From RPQJ01 sp963732375 (GTDB lineage Bacteria; Pseudomonadota; Gammaproteobacteria; Steroidobacterales; Steroidobacteraceae): a stretch of 64,000 bases of DNA. The DNA is taken from assembly GCA_963732375.1 (NCBI GenBank), contig CAVSZE010000003.1:310001-374000 (forward strand). Direction: 5' to 3'. Position numbers and translations under genes: made by a program. Below the pieces are notes generated by a model. That model was not told the origin of the DNA. It saw only the letters and a program-made list of their open reading frames with translations, and did no database searches. Positions 15,853-25,505 of this stretch are shown here, one piece after another (within the stretch, counting starts at the first letter, position 1; each line of letters begins with the position of its first letter).

Positions 15853-16725
15853 ATGAAGCGCATTTTCCTCTTCCTCGCGACGAACATTGCCGTGCTGGTG
15901 GTGATATCCGTCGTACTCAAGGTCCTGGGCATCGACCAGGCCATGGCCAACCAGGGCGGCATGGGCCCGTTGCTGGCTTTTTCCGCGGTGATCGGCTTCA
16001 CCGGCGCGTTCATCTCGCTGTTCGCGTCGAAGATGATTGCCAAGTTCTCGACCGGGGCCAAGGTCATCACGGGCAACGAGGGCGAGTCCCAGCGCTGGCT
16101 GGTGGAAACAGTGCGCAAGCTGGCCGACCGGGCCGGTATCGGCATGCCGGAGGTCGCTGTCTACGATGGCCCGCCGAACGCCTTTGCCACTGGTGCGTTC
16201 CGCAATTCGGCGCTGGTCGCAGTTTCTTCCGGCCTGCTGCAGTCCATGAACCGGCAAGAGGTCGAGGCTGTACTCGGCCACGAAATCGGCCACGTCGCGA
16301 ACGGCGACATGGTCACGCTCACGCTGATCCAGGGCGTGTTGAACACATTCGTGGTCTTCCTGTCGCGGATCGTGGGCTCGATCGTCGACAAGACTGTATT
16401 CAACAGCGAGCGTGGTGGCTCGGGGCCGGGCTACTTCATCACCGTGATCGTCTGCCAGATCCTGTTCGGCCTGGTCGCATCGATGATCGTCGCGTGGTTC
16501 TCGCGCCGCCGCGAGTTCCGCGCCGACGCAGCCTCTGCTGGCCTGCTCGGGACACCCGCGCCGATGATCGGCGCGCTGAAGCGCCTCGGCGGTATCGAAC
16601 CCACGGCGCTGCCGGAATCCATCAAGGCTTTCGGCATCAACGACAGGCCGGGCTTCATGTCCCTGTTCTCGACGCATCCACCGATCGAGCAGCGCATCGC
16701 GGCCCTGCAGCTTCCGCGGCAATAG
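15853..16725 (+). CDS. htpX: Membrane protease HtpX
   Basis: A 290-residue M48 zinc metalloprotease of the inner membrane that degrades misfolded membrane proteins together with FtsH. Length is close to E. coli HtpX (293). Two N-terminal membrane segments lie at about 5-26 and 38-58. The zinc motif HEIGH is at 143-147. Two more hydrophobic segments follow, and the third ligand Glu is in RRREFRADAASA. The C-terminus has the usual STHPPIEQRI. Only 20 bases separate it from the TonB receptor gene. Confidence 0.95.
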   Translation: MKRIFLFLATNIAVLVVISVVLKVLGIDQAMANQGGMGPLLAFSAVIGFTGAFISLFASKMIAKFSTGAKVITGNEGESQRWLVETVRKLADRAGIGMPEVAVYDGPPNAFATGAFRNSALVAVSSGLLQSMNRQEVEAVLGHEIGHVANGDMVTLTLIQGVLNTFVVFLSRIVGSIVDKTVFNSERGGSGPGYFITVIVCQILFGLVASMIVAWFSRRREFRADAASAGLLGTPAPMIGALKRLGGIEPTALPESIKAFGINDRPGFMSLFSTHPPIEQRIAALQLPRQ

Positions 16726-16745
16726 TCGCGGATCGTCGCCGGCCG

Positions 16746-18800
16746 GTGCGGGTTGCGCGGGTAGCACTGGCGGGACTGGCGGGACTGGCAGCGCCGCTCG
16801 CCAACTCGGCCGATTCGCCGGAGCCGCTCGAAGTCATCCTGGTCACCGCAACCAGGCGACCGGAGCCGGCCTTCGACGTGCCGGTCGCGACCAATGTGCT
16901 GCAGTCGGATGACATCCGGGCCTCGACGCCACAGACGGTCATGGACCTGCTGCAGGGTCACACCGGCACCTACGTCCAGCAGACGACGCCCGGCCAGGGC
17001 GTCGTCATCGTGCGCGGACTCAAGGGCTCTGAGGTCCTGCAGCTGGTCGACGGATTCCGACTGAACAACGCGATTTTCCGCAACGCCCCGAACCAGTACA
17101 TCGCGCTGGTGGACAGCCAGATGCTCGCCCAGCTGGAAGTAGTGCGCGGCCCGATGTCGTCGTTGCACGGCAGTGACGCGATGGGCGGCGTGGTACAGAT
17201 GCTTTCCGAGGAACCCGGATTCACCGGCGAGAGCTGGTCGTCCGGCGGCCGGCTGCGGACCATCTATGGCAGCGCCGACGATTCGACGCTGTCCCGCGCC
17301 GAGGCCGCGGCAGGGCGCGCCGGCCTCGTGCTCAGCGGCGGCGCGACCTACCAGAGTGTCGGTGACCGGAGAGTCGGCGGCGGCGAGACACTTCCTTACA
17401 CGAGCTACAGCGCCCGCGCGGCAGACTTCAAGCTGCGCACCGACGTCGCGGCGGGCCACGAGATCATGGCGTCGGTGCAGTACTCGGAGCAGCCCAGGAC
17501 GCCACGCTACGATGAGCTCACCCCAGGCTTCGGGCAGACGCAGCCGGGTTCGGCGGTATTCTATTTCGAGCCACAACGGCGGGATTTCGCGCAGCTGCGC
17601 TGGCGCGGCACCAACGGGAATGCGCTCTGGGACGATGCAGAAGCGCACGTCGGTCGACAGGAGATCGTCGATGACCGTCGCACGCGTGACTACGGCTCGG
17701 ACAACCAGGACCGGGAAAGGAACACCGACACCAGCTGCGGATTGACGTTCCAGGCGGGCAAGGCCCTTCCCGGCGGTCACTACCTGACCTACGGTGCCGA
17801 CTACTATGACGACACGGTGGATTCCTCGCGTGTCCGCACCAACGTGGTCACCGGCGCAGTGACCGAGCGCACTCCCCGCTTCCCGGACGGGTCCACGATG
17901 CATCAGTACGGTGTGTTCGCGGTGGACGACTGGTCATTCAACCACCGCCTGGACGTCATTGCCGGCCTGCGCTGGAGCAGCATCGAGACCCGGCTTCCGC
18001 CGAGTGGTGCCGATGTCGGCACCAGCGTGGACGGCGACGACTGGAGCGGCAACCTGAGTATCGCCTACGCCGTGCGCGACGACCTTCGCCTCATTGCCAA
18101 TCTCGGCCGCGGATTCCGTGCGCCGAACGTCTTCGACCTCGGCACCTTCGGTGACCGCCCGGGCAATCGGTTCAACATCCCGAATCCAGACCTGGACTCG
18201 GAGACCGTGACCACCCTGGACGCGGGTGTGAAGCTGGGCGGCGAACGGCTGCAGGGTGAACTGATCGGATACGTATCCCGCTATTCAGACAAGATCACCG
18301 CCGTGCTGACCGGCGACGTGACTGACTCGGGCCGGCTGGTCGTCCAGAACCGCAATGCGTCCAGCCTGGAACTCGTCGGCATCGAGGCCGGTCTCCGCGG
18401 CCGGCTGCGCGACGACTTCACCTGGTATGCGACGGCAACGTGGACACGCGGCAATGAGACCGTCGAAGGCACGGAAACGCCGGCCGACCGGATTCCGCCG
18501 ATCTTCGGTGCTGCGGGCCTGGCCTGGGATGCGCGCGACGACCTGTCGCTCGAGGCGTACCTGATGTATGCAGGGTCACAGGACCGCTACAGTCCGCGCG
18601 ACGAAATCGACCCACGCATCGAGCCCGGCGGCACACCCGGCTGGGTTACCTGGAACCTGCGCGGCGCATGGCGGGTGTCGGGCGCATTCAGTGCCTCAGT
18701 GCGGCTGGCCAATCTCGGTGATCGCCGCTACCGCGAATTCGGCTCCGGCGTGGATGCACCCGGTTTCGACTGCCTGGTCACGCTCGACTACGAATTCTGA
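16746..18800 (+). CDS. TonB-dependent outer-membrane receptor
   Basis: The probable start is GTG 16746-16748, which makes a signal peptide (RVARVALAGLAGLAAPLANSA); no in-frame ATG fits better, and the ribosome site is weak. The protein is 684 residues. A TonB-box-like LEVILVTATRR follows the signal. The plug domain then has VIVRGLKGSEVLQLVDGFRLN and LEVVRGPMSSLHGSDAMGGVV. The remaining 500 residues are a beta-barrel, ending in the C-terminal FDCLVTLDYEF signature with terminal Phe. The ligand could be a siderophore, haem or cobalamin. A B12-dependent gene set lies 9 kb away, but no cobalamin riboswitch is evident. Confidence 0.9.
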   Translation: MRVARVALAGLAGLAAPLANSADSPEPLEVILVTATRRPEPAFDVPVATNVLQSDDIRASTPQTVMDLLQGHTGTYVQQTTPGQGVVIVRGLKGSEVLQLVDGFRLNNAIFRNAPNQYIALVDSQMLAQLEVVRGPMSSLHGSDAMGGVVQMLSEEPGFTGESWSSGGRLRTIYGSADDSTLSRAEAAAGRAGLVLSGGATYQSVGDRRVGGGETLPYTSYSARAADFKLRTDVAAGHEIMASVQYSEQPRTPRYDELTPGFGQTQPGSAVFYFEPQRRDFAQLRWRGTNGNALWDDAEAHVGRQEIVDDRRTRDYGSDNQDRERNTDTSCGLTFQAGKALPGGHYLTYGADYYDDTVDSSRVRTNVVTGAVTERTPRFPDGSTMHQYGVFAVDDWSFNHRLDVIAGLRWSSIETRLPPSGADVGTSVDGDDWSGNLSIAYAVRDDLRLIANLGRGFRAPNVFDLGTFGDRPGNRFNIPNPDLDSETVTTLDAGVKLGGERLQGELIGYVSRYSDKITAVLTGDVTDSGRLVVQNRNASSLELVGIEAGLRGRLRDDFTWYATATWTRGNETVEGTETPADRIPPIFGAAGLAWDARDDLSLEAYLMYAGSQDRYSPRDEIDPRIEPGGTPGWVTWNLRGAWRVSGAFSASVRLANLGDRRYREFGSGVDAPGFDCLVTLDYEF

Positions 18801-19381
18801 ACCCAGCTGAGCAGCTGGTTGTTGGCGGGCATCGCATGGTCGGCCGCAAGCGCGAGACCCTGGGCCTCGGCAAGCGCGTTCACGGCCTCGAAGTCGCGGA
18901 TGCCGCTCGCAGGATCGCGGCCGCGCAGCGACCGGTCGAATGCCTCGTTGCTCTCGGTGGTGAAGTTTCCACCGTATCGGAACGGACCGTACACGACCAG
19001 CACGTCGCCCGCCGCCAGGATCCTGCCGACTCCGCGAAAGAACGCCTCCACCTCCGGCCAGGACATGATGTGCAGCGTGTTGGCGCTGTACACGGCGTCG
19101 GCGACGAAAGTTGGCCAGTTGGCCTGCAGTACGTCGAGCTCAATCGGCGCGCGTAGGTTCGGCGGTCCCTCCAACTTGATGCGAGCGGCAAGACCCGGCA
19201 GGTATTCCCCGCGATCGGTCGGCTGCCATTCGAGGTGTGGAAGCTCACTGGCGAAATGCACGGCGTGCTGGCCGGTTCCAGCGCCGATCTCGACGACATG
19301 CCGGTACCCGGCCAGCACCCCACGCAGGATCTCGAGGATCGGTTGCTTGTTGCGATCGGACGCTTCGGAGAACGGCAGCAT
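18788..19381 (-). CDS. DUF938 family SAM-dependent methyltransferase-like protein
   Basis: The 197-residue protein matches the DUF938 family, class I methyltransferase folds of unknown substrate. The opening LPFSEASDRNKQPILEIL is characteristic. It is followed by the SAM-binding VVEIGAGTGQHAVHFA, the acidic QPTDRGE, SANTLHIMSW and VYGPFRYGG. It meets the TonB receptor tail to tail with a 13-base overlap. No partner gene is visible. Confidence 0.88.
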   Translation of the reverse strand: MLPFSEASDRNKQPILEILRGVLAGYRHVVEIGAGTGQHAVHFASELPHLEWQPTDRGEYLPGLAARIKLEGPPNLRAPIELDVLQANWPTFVADAVYSANTLHIMSWPEVEAFFRGVGRILAAGDVLVVYGPFRYGGNFTTESNEAFDRSLRGRDPASGIRDFEAVNALAEAQGLALAADHAMPANNQLLSWVQNS

Positions 19382-19502
19382 TCACGGTCTCGACGGCGGT
19401 GCGCGATGAAAGGTGACAATCGCGATCGTGATGCATTCCGGCCAGCGCGTCACGCGAGTATTCTTGGGCCAACTGTCCGGCCTCGACAGGAGGGCGACAC
19501 GC

Positions 19503-20324
19503 ATGCCCGACTCGACTAACCGGGAATCCCGGCTGACTGACGACGCGGAAGCAGCGGCGTTTCGCGACATGTGCCTTGCGGCGCCGGCCGGATTCCGGCT
19601 TTCCACCGGACTGCGCTCGGTCGAGGTGTGTGGCGCGACGCTGGTGCTTGCGCCCGGCATTCCGGCGGGCATGTTCAACAGGGCGATCGGGCTCGGCATG
19701 TTCCGGGACTTGTCGGAAGCAGATCTCGATGAAGTGATCGGAGAGTTTCGTACAGCTGGATCGAAAGGCTTCTGGATACACGTGAACCCCGACGCGCGCC
19801 CGGCAACGCTCGAGTCCTGGCTGCTGGCGAGGGGATTCAGGCTCGCGAAGCGGCGCGCCTGGGCGAAAATGCTGTTCGACGGACCGGACGCGCCCGAGGC
19901 CATGACGTCGCTCGACGTACGTGAGGTCGACGCCACGCACGCCGATGCGCTGGCCGCCGTGCTGGTCAGCGCATTCGACATGCCAGCATCCTTTGCGCAG
20001 TGGTTTCGCGCACTGGTCGGGCGACATGGCTGGCACGCGGTGGCCGGTTTCGCCAACGACCGGATCGTCAGCGGGGGATTTCTATACCGGGAAGGCGATT
20101 TCGCGTGGCTCGGGATCGGCGGCACGCTGGCCGATTTCCGCGGTCGCGGCGGGCAGAGTGCCGTCATCGCGCATCGCGTGCAGATTGCGCTCAGCAACGG
20201 AGCGCGGAGCATCGTGACCGAAACCGGGGAACCGGTCGGCGTCGAACCGAGCCCGTCGCTTTCCAATATTCGGCGCGCCGGGTTCAGGCAGGTTTGCTCG
20301 CGACTGAATTACGAACCGGGCTAA
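19503..20324 (+). CDS. GNAT-family N-acetyltransferase
   Basis: I chose the ATG at 19503 because AGGAGGG lies 8 bases upstream; an in-frame start at 19413 lacks one. The 273-residue protein has a C-terminal GNAT domain with GGFLYREGDFAWLGIGGTLADFRGRGGQSAV, containing the R-G-R-G-G acetyl-CoA loop. The region ahead of it is a degenerate GNAT-like half. Proteins of this layout acetylate small amines or peptides, but the substrate is not predictable. It stands 31 bases before ggt and may be co-transcribed with it. Confidence 0.8.
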   Translation: MPDSTNRESRLTDDAEAAAFRDMCLAAPAGFRLSTGLRSVEVCGATLVLAPGIPAGMFNRAIGLGMFRDLSEADLDEVIGEFRTAGSKGFWIHVNPDARPATLESWLLARGFRLAKRRAWAKMLFDGPDAPEAMTSLDVREVDATHADALAAVLVSAFDMPASFAQWFRALVGRHGWHAVAGFANDRIVSGGFLYREGDFAWLGIGGTLADFRGRGGQSAVIAHRVQIALSNGARSIVTETGEPVGVEPSPSLSNIRRAGFRQVCSRLNYEPG

Positions 20325-20355
20325 GCTAGCGGTCCCGTCCCGCTGGCAGGTCTCG

Positions 20356-22113
20356 ATGATGACCCGAACGGCAGTTCCCGCTGCAGGTTTCCTGCTCTCC
20401 ACCGCACTCGCGCTGGTTGCGTGCCAGCACGTGCCCGGTATCGACGCCGGGAACACAGCTCCGGCAGTCCAGGCAGGCTCCGCGCGGGCGACGTCCCGAG
20501 CCGGAGTCGCCGCCGCGAATCCGCTCGCAGTCGAGGCGGGTCTCGAGATCCTGCGACGCGGTGGTTCCGCAGTGGATGCTGCAGTCGCGGTGCAGGCCAC
20601 GCTCGGTCTCGTGGAGCCGCAGAGTTCGGGGCTGGGCGGCGGCGCGTTCATGGTCTTCCTGGACGGCAGGACCGGCAAGTTGACGGCGTTCGAGGGACGC
20701 GAGACGGCGCCGGCAGGAGCCACGCCCGACATGTTCATCGGCGACGACGGCAAGCCCCTGTCGTATGCCGACGCTGTAACCAGTGGCCGGTCCACCGGTG
20801 CGCCCGGCGCAATCGCGATGCTCGGAATGGCCCACGAACGCTTCGGCCGCCTGCCGTGGCGCGATCTGTTCGAGACCGCGAGTCGAGCAGCGGACCAGGG
20901 CTTTATCGTGCCGAAGCGACTGGCTCGATTTGCGAGCGGCGACTTCCCGCAGGCCGGCTCTCCGGATGCCCGCGCGCTGTTCTCGCGACCCGACGGTACG
21001 GTCGTGCAGGCCGGGGAAACGCTGCTCAATTCCGCTTACGCGCGGACGCTGCACACGATCGCCGCCGATGGGTCGCGCGCGCTGCTCGAGGGACCGATTG
21101 CCGGGAAGATCGCCGCACGTACGCGCGAGCAGCCGCGACCCGGGACGATGACGACCGCCGATCTCGCCAGCTACCGCCCGCAGGCGGCCGACGCGCTGTG
21201 CCGGCCATACCGCGTATACGTCGTGTGCGTGCCGCCGCCGCCGTCGAGCGGGGTATCGCTGCTCCAGATGCTCGCGATACTGGAGCAGACCGACATCGCG
21301 TCGCGCTATGCGGCTGATCCACAGGCGTGGTTCCTGTTTGCGGAATCCAGCCGCATCATGTATGCGGATCGCGACCAGTACGTCGCCGACCCTGCGTTCG
21401 TGCGCGTACCGGTCGCTGGATTGCTCGACCCCGGCTATGTGGCCACCCGCGCGGCCTTGATCGGCAAGATGGCCGGCTCGCCGCCCGCTGCCGGCGTTCC
21501 GCCGGGCCTCACCGCGCGCCTCGGCCGCGATTCGACGAACGAGGCCGCGGGAACCAGTCACTTCGTGGTCGTGGACAGCGACGGCAGCGTCGTATCGATG
21601 ACGACCACGGTGGAGTCGATATTCGGGTCGGGCCGGGCCGTCGACGGGTTCTTCCTTAACAACCAGCTCACCGATTTCTCCTTTCGCGCAGTGGAAGATG
21701 GCAAGCCGGTTGCAAATGCGATCGCCCCAGGCAAGCGCCCGCGCTCGTCGATGTCTCCCATCATCGTGCTGGATCACGAGGGTCGATTCCTCGCAGCGGT
21801 CGGCTCGCCTGGCGGGTCTGCGATCCTCGCCTACGACGCGAAGACGCTGGTCGGGCTGCTCGACTGGGGGCTGACGATGCAGCAGGCCATCGACTTGCCG
21901 AACCTGTATGCGCGCGGCAGCGATTTCTTCGGCGAGGTTGCGAAGTTCCCACCCGGGGTACTGGCTGGCCTGGCCGAGCGCGGTGTCGTCGTGAAGAGCG
22001 GCCGCGGCGAAGAATCCGGCCTGCACGGGGTGATCGTGCGGCAGGGCGGAACGCTGGAAGGCGGCGCCGATCCCAGGCGCGAGGGTGAGTGGCGCGAGCT
22101 CGCGCTCAGATAG
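20356..22113 (+). CDS. ggt: Gamma-glutamyltranspeptidase, lipoprotein type
   Basis: A 585-residue N-terminal-nucleophile hydrolase that cleaves gamma-glutamyl bonds, for example in glutathione. The lipobox ends at Cys23 (ALVAC), so it is probably anchored to a membrane facing the periplasm. The autoprocessing and catalytic Thr400 lies in NEAAGTSHFVVVD, starting the small subunit. Other family marks are GLGGGAFMVF, the glutamate-binding FLNNQLTDFS and PRSSMSPIIV. It overlaps the convergent ornithine-cyclodeaminase-like gene by 8 bases. Confidence 0.92.
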   Translation: MMTRTAVPAAGFLLSTALALVACQHVPGIDAGNTAPAVQAGSARATSRAGVAAANPLAVEAGLEILRRGGSAVDAAVAVQATLGLVEPQSSGLGGGAFMVFLDGRTGKLTAFEGRETAPAGATPDMFIGDDGKPLSYADAVTSGRSTGAPGAIAMLGMAHERFGRLPWRDLFETASRAADQGFIVPKRLARFASGDFPQAGSPDARALFSRPDGTVVQAGETLLNSAYARTLHTIAADGSRALLEGPIAGKIAARTREQPRPGTMTTADLASYRPQAADALCRPYRVYVVCVPPPPSSGVSLLQMLAILEQTDIASRYAADPQAWFLFAESSRIMYADRDQYVADPAFVRVPVAGLLDPGYVATRAALIGKMAGSPPAAGVPPGLTARLGRDSTNEAAGTSHFVVVDSDGSVVSMTTTVESIFGSGRAVDGFFLNNQLTDFSFRAVEDGKPVANAIAPGKRPRSSMSPIIVLDHEGRFLAAVGSPGGSAILAYDAKTLVGLLDWGLTMQQAIDLPNLYARGSDFFGEVAKFPPGVLAGLAERGVVVKSGRGEESGLHGVIVRQGGTLEGGADPRREGEWRELALR

Positions 22114-23098
22114 GCGCCAGCGTCCCGACACCAAGTTCAACTGCGCGCCGGTAGACGAGTGTAGCCGCGGCGAGATCCTGCGCCGCCACGCCCAGCGACT
22201 TGTATACGGTCACCTCCGCGTCCGACCCACGACCCGGGCTGGTGCCGGCGAGCACTTCGCCGATTTCCGCAACGACGTGCGACTCGGTGACCGCGCCCGA
22301 TTCGATAGCGTGCAAAAGTTCACCCGCCTGCGCCATCGCGCTCGCGCGGTAGTCGACATAGAACCGCGACATCGCCACGCAGGCGTCATCCACTTCCCTG
22401 CACGTCGGGATAGAAGCGCCGACCAGGCACAGGTGCGTCCCCGGGCGAACGTCGGCGCCATTCAGCAGCGGGTCGGGTGATGCGGTCAAGGTGCAGACCA
22501 CGTCGGCTTCGGCCAGTGCCTCCGGCACGCCCGGCACGACGCGTACCTTGTCGAATCCAAGTTCTTGCGCCCGGTCCGCAAGGCGCTGTGCGGCAGTGGG
22601 GTTTCGACCCCACACCAGCAGGCGCTCGAATGGTCTCACTGCCTGGAATGCCTCGAGGTGCGAATGCGCCTCCTCGCCGGTGCCGATGATGGCCAGCACG
22701 CTGGAGTTCGCTCGCGCGAGCGCACGGGTCGCCACCACGCTGGCGGCGGCAGTGCGAATAGCCGTGAGCGCCGATGCTTCCATCAACGCCATCGGGCGGC
22801 CGTTGCCAGCTTCGCAGAGCATATAGAGACCGAGGTGCGACGACAGTCCCGCGGCCGGATTGCCGGGGAACAGCGAGAGCAGCTTGATGCCGAAGCACTC
22901 TGGATCGCCCAGGTATCCGGGCATCGTGCCGAGTGCGCCCCTCCCACCGGGCAGCCGCATTATCTGGCGCAGCGGCATGACTGTCCCGCCTGCGCTCACG
23001 GCGCGCATCGCTGAAGCGACGGCCTCGACGCAGTCTCCGTAGGGCAGCAGCTGACGCACCTCTGCCCCTGTGATCAACCTGAGTTCGAGTTGCTGCAT
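22106..23098 (-). CDS. Ornithine cyclodeaminase/mu-crystallin family protein
   Basis: The 330-residue protein has a C-terminal Rossmann domain with AIIGTGEEAHSHLEAF (NAD binding) and the family's substrate half, with MPLRQIMRLPGG and YLGDPECFGIKLLSLFPGN. It also has ADVVCTLTASPDPLLNG and HLCLVGASIPTCREVD. Members convert ornithine to proline or reduce related imino acids. Its place near arginine- and ornithine-related genes (cyanophycin, dimethylargininase) fits, but several alternative amino or imino acid substrates exist in the family. Confidence 0.88.
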   Translation of the reverse strand: MQQLELRLITGAEVRQLLPYGDCVEAVASAMRAVSAGGTVMPLRQIMRLPGGRGALGTMPGYLGDPECFGIKLLSLFPGNPAAGLSSHLGLYMLCEAGNGRPMALMEASALTAIRTAAASVVATRALARANSSVLAIIGTGEEAHSHLEAFQAVRPFERLLVWGRNPTAAQRLADRAQELGFDKVRVVPGVPEALAEADVVCTLTASPDPLLNGADVRPGTHLCLVGASIPTCREVDDACVAMSRFYVDYRASAMAQAGELLHAIESGAVTESHVVAEIGEVLAGTSPGRGSDAEVTVYKSLGVAAQDLAAATLVYRRAVELGVGTLAPI

Positions 23099-23273
23099 GG
23101 AATGATGTCCGGCCGATGGGGTCGCATAGACTAGCGCGGTGCCCGGCCATTATCTTGCGACTGGCGCGCCTTGTATCGGTGCGGCAAAATGCCCCGGCTT
23201 TGCAAGCTGCGGCCGGCACGCTCGAAAAACGGCGGCCGCCAACCGCAATCAGTCACAGGGGAGGACTACAAAC

Positions 23274-23567
23274 ATGAACGAAACAACTGCCGCCACGGCG
23301 GCCGGCGCCACGTTGGGCATCGTGATCTTCCTGGTCATCCTGGCCGTCGTCGGGTTGGTCATTGGCGCGCTCGCGCGGCTCGCCCTTCCAGGCCGCGACG
23401 ACATGAGCATCTGGAAGACGATGGCCTACGGCGTGGGTGGCGCCTTCCTCGGCGGACTCGCCGGTCGACTGCTGGGCGTGACCAACGCGATCCTGGACTA
23501 CGCCATAGCAGTCGCGGTTGCGGCGGGTCTCATCTGGTTCTTCACACGGCGCAAGAAAAACGCCTGA
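23274..23567 (+). CDS. GlsB/YeaQ/YmgE-type stress-response membrane protein
   Basis: A 97-residue protein with three hydrophobic segments: residues 12-34, about 48-65 and about 71-88. The Gly-rich GVGGAFLGGLAGRLLG is typical of the transglycosylase-associated family. It ends in the basic tail FFTRRKKNA. The ATG stands after GGGGAGG, a strong ribosome site. The family is widely induced under envelope or acid stress; mechanism unknown. Confidence 0.82.
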   Translation: MNETTAATAAGATLGIVIFLVILAVVGLVIGALARLALPGRDDMSIWKTMAYGVGGAFLGGLAGRLLGVTNAILDYAIAVAVAAGLIWFFTRRKKNA

Positions 23568-23579
23568 AACACGAAACTT

Positions 23580-23610
23580 CGGCCCGACGGGTATTGGTGC
23601 CGTCGGGCCG
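23580..23610 (+). terminator. Strong hairpin after the GlsB-type gene
   Basis: An 11-base perfect stem (23580-23590 with 23600-23610, CGGCCCGACGG and its complement) has a 9-base loop and starts 12 bases after the stop codon. No T run follows, so termination efficiency is uncertain. It lies between convergent genes and could serve both. Confidence 0.6.
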
Positions 23611-23661
23611 CTGGATCGAACCGCGGCGAACCCCGCTTCAGCTCGCAGTGGACGGTTCGGA

Positions 23662-25491
23662 TCAGACCGTGCCCGCGCCGAGCATGTGCAGGGTTGTGGC
23701 CCGGGCAACTGCCGAATGCACCATCAGCGCAAGCACATCTCCGGGGCGCGCCCAGTCAAGGGCATGGCGCACTGCCTCGACCTCGCTGTTGCACACCTGA
23801 ATTGATTCCATCGGCAGCCCTTGCCGCAGCAGTTCCGCGCGAATGATGCGCGGCACCTCGCCTGGCGCACGGCCGCGAAGGAAGTCCTCGTGCTCTGCCA
23901 CCAGCACCAGGTCTGGCTTGAATGCCGCCGCCGCCCTGGCCACGTCCTGCAGGTCCGAATCCTGTCGATTGCCGGCGTGGCCGAACTGCATCCCCAGCCG
24001 CCCACCCTCTTGCCGCAGGTGCTCCGCCACCGCCAGCAGCCCGCGTATTCCTTCCGGGTTGTGCGCATAGTCAACCAGCACCGTCACGCCGCCGGCGTCG
24101 AATCGCATCAACCGGCCCTTGTTGTCGGCAGGGTCGCTGCCGAACTCGGCGAAGACTGCCCTGATTGCCTCGGGCGCGACCCCGATCGCTGCAGCGGCGA
24201 GTGCAGCAGCGGCCAGGTTCGCCACGTTGTATGACGCGCTGCCACCCACGGTGAGTGGCATCTCCGCCACGGAGCCGAGATCGTGTTCGCCGTTTTCGTG
24301 CGAAAGCCTGAGCCGGCCATCCCGAACGCCGCAGGTCACGCCACCTTCGTCGCGGTGCGCCCGAAGCAACGGTGAGTCCGCGTCGAGAGCAAACCATCCC
24401 AGTCGCGGCCGCCGCCCGAAGCGCTGCGCCAGCCCACCGGCCTTGAGCCGCAGCAGCGGGTCGTCTGCATTCAGCACCAGCAATCCGCCGGGTGTCACGA
24501 CCGAGGCGACGGAAAGCTTGACGTCCGCGAGTCCGTCCAGGTCGTGGATTCCGTATTCACCGAAATGGTCGCAACTGACATTGGTGACGACGGCGGCGTG
24601 CGCATGACGGACTGCGATGCCTCGTCGCAGGATCCCGCCGCGCGCAGTCTCGAGAACCGCTGCCTCGACGCGCTGGTCGCGAAGAACGAGGCGCGTCCCG
24701 GCCGGACCAGAGTAGTCGCCACTCGCAACCGACTCGCTGCCGATCATCACGCCATCGGTGCAGTTGTAGCCGGCGCGCCATCCCTGGCGCCTCGCGCAGG
24801 CCGCGACCAGCCGAACCGTCGTCGTCTTGCCATTCGAGCCCGTGACAACGACCGTCGGAATCTCCCTCAAGCCAGCCCACGGCACATCGACGACGGCGGG
24901 CAGGTCGCCGATCGGGTATCCGATCCCGCCGGCACCGGCTCCGAGCGTGAGCATCGTTTCATCGAGCAGGTAAGGCAGGCCGCGCGCATCCGCAGCATCG
25001 AGCAGCCGCAGCAATGCGGGCCGCGCCTCGAGGTCCGCGAGTCGTCGCAGGCGCGCGAATGCCAGCGTCTCCTCCAGCACCGGAGGATCTTCGACGGCCG
25101 CACCGTCGGCAGCCTCCACCGCAGCAGCCACCAGCGCGTCCTCGAGGCCCGCCCAGTGCATCGGGTCGCGCTCGCGAAGCGCGGAGCACAGCGCCCACTC
25201 GTTCACCTCGGTGGCCGTGAACAGCCGGTCGCAAGGTGCGGTAATCGCAAGCGAAGCCCCGCTCGCATGCAGCCTCGCCACTGCCGCCGACGCCGTAGTG
25301 CCAGCCGGCCACACGCTGCCCGCGGCATCACTGGATTCCCAACCGAGATGCTCACGTGCGCGCTTGACGCGCGCGCGCCAGCCCGCCAGCAACGACACGT
25401 CGGCGCCTACACCGGCAAGATCGAGGACCGCGCCCGTGGAGGCAAAGAACAGGTTGTCGCCGGTGAGTCGCCTCGAATCCTCGAACGGCAA
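23662..25491 (-). CDS. CphA-like Mur ligase (cphA' companion of cyanophycin synthetase)
   Basis: The 609-residue protein lies 14 bases downstream of cphA on the same strand. It has a family-specific N-terminal region (1-200), then a Mur-ligase domain with VVTGSNGKTTTVRLV, LETARGGILRRG, NVSCDHFGEYGI and LNADDPLLRLK. A C-terminal domain follows with VDYAHNPEGIRGLL. The ATP-grasp domain of CphA is missing, so it cannot by itself add both amino acids. Pairs of cphA and a shortened homologue are known from non-cyanobacterial genomes. It may add one of the two residues or repair polymer ends, but its role here is inferred from adjacency. Confidence 0.85.
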   Translation of the reverse strand: MPFEDSRRLTGDNLFFASTGAVLDLAGVGADVSLLAGWRARVKRAREHLGWESSDAAGSVWPAGTTASAAVARLHASGASLAITAPCDRLFTATEVNEWALCSALRERDPMHWAGLEDALVAAAVEAADGAAVEDPPVLEETLAFARLRRLADLEARPALLRLLDAADARGLPYLLDETMLTLGAGAGGIGYPIGDLPAVVDVPWAGLREIPTVVVTGSNGKTTTVRLVAACARRQGWRAGYNCTDGVMIGSESVASGDYSGPAGTRLVLRDQRVEAAVLETARGGILRRGIAVRHAHAAVVTNVSCDHFGEYGIHDLDGLADVKLSVASVVTPGGLLVLNADDPLLRLKAGGLAQRFGRRPRLGWFALDADSPLLRAHRDEGGVTCGVRDGRLRLSHENGEHDLGSVAEMPLTVGGSASYNVANLAAAALAAAAIGVAPEAIRAVFAEFGSDPADNKGRLMRFDAGGVTVLVDYAHNPEGIRGLLAVAEHLRQEGGRLGMQFGHAGNRQDSDLQDVARAAAAFKPDLVLVAEHEDFLRGRAPGEVPRIIRAELLRQGLPMESIQVCNSEVEAVRHALDWARPGDVLALMVHSAVARATTLHMLGAGTV

Positions 25492-25505
25492 TGCGAGTTG
25501 GACCG

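Noticed and set aside
16726..16745. Cobalamin riboswitch before the TonB receptor
   Set aside because: Only 20 bases separate the receptor from htpX; no B12-box-like sequence is visible there.
16431..17903. 490-codon minus-strand frame opposite the TonB receptor
   Set aside because: Shadow of the receptor; high-GC sequence often leaves the antisense strand open.
20326..22140. 604-codon minus-strand frame opposite ggt
   Set aside because: The plus-strand frame has the full Ggt signature; the antisense frame has no family features.
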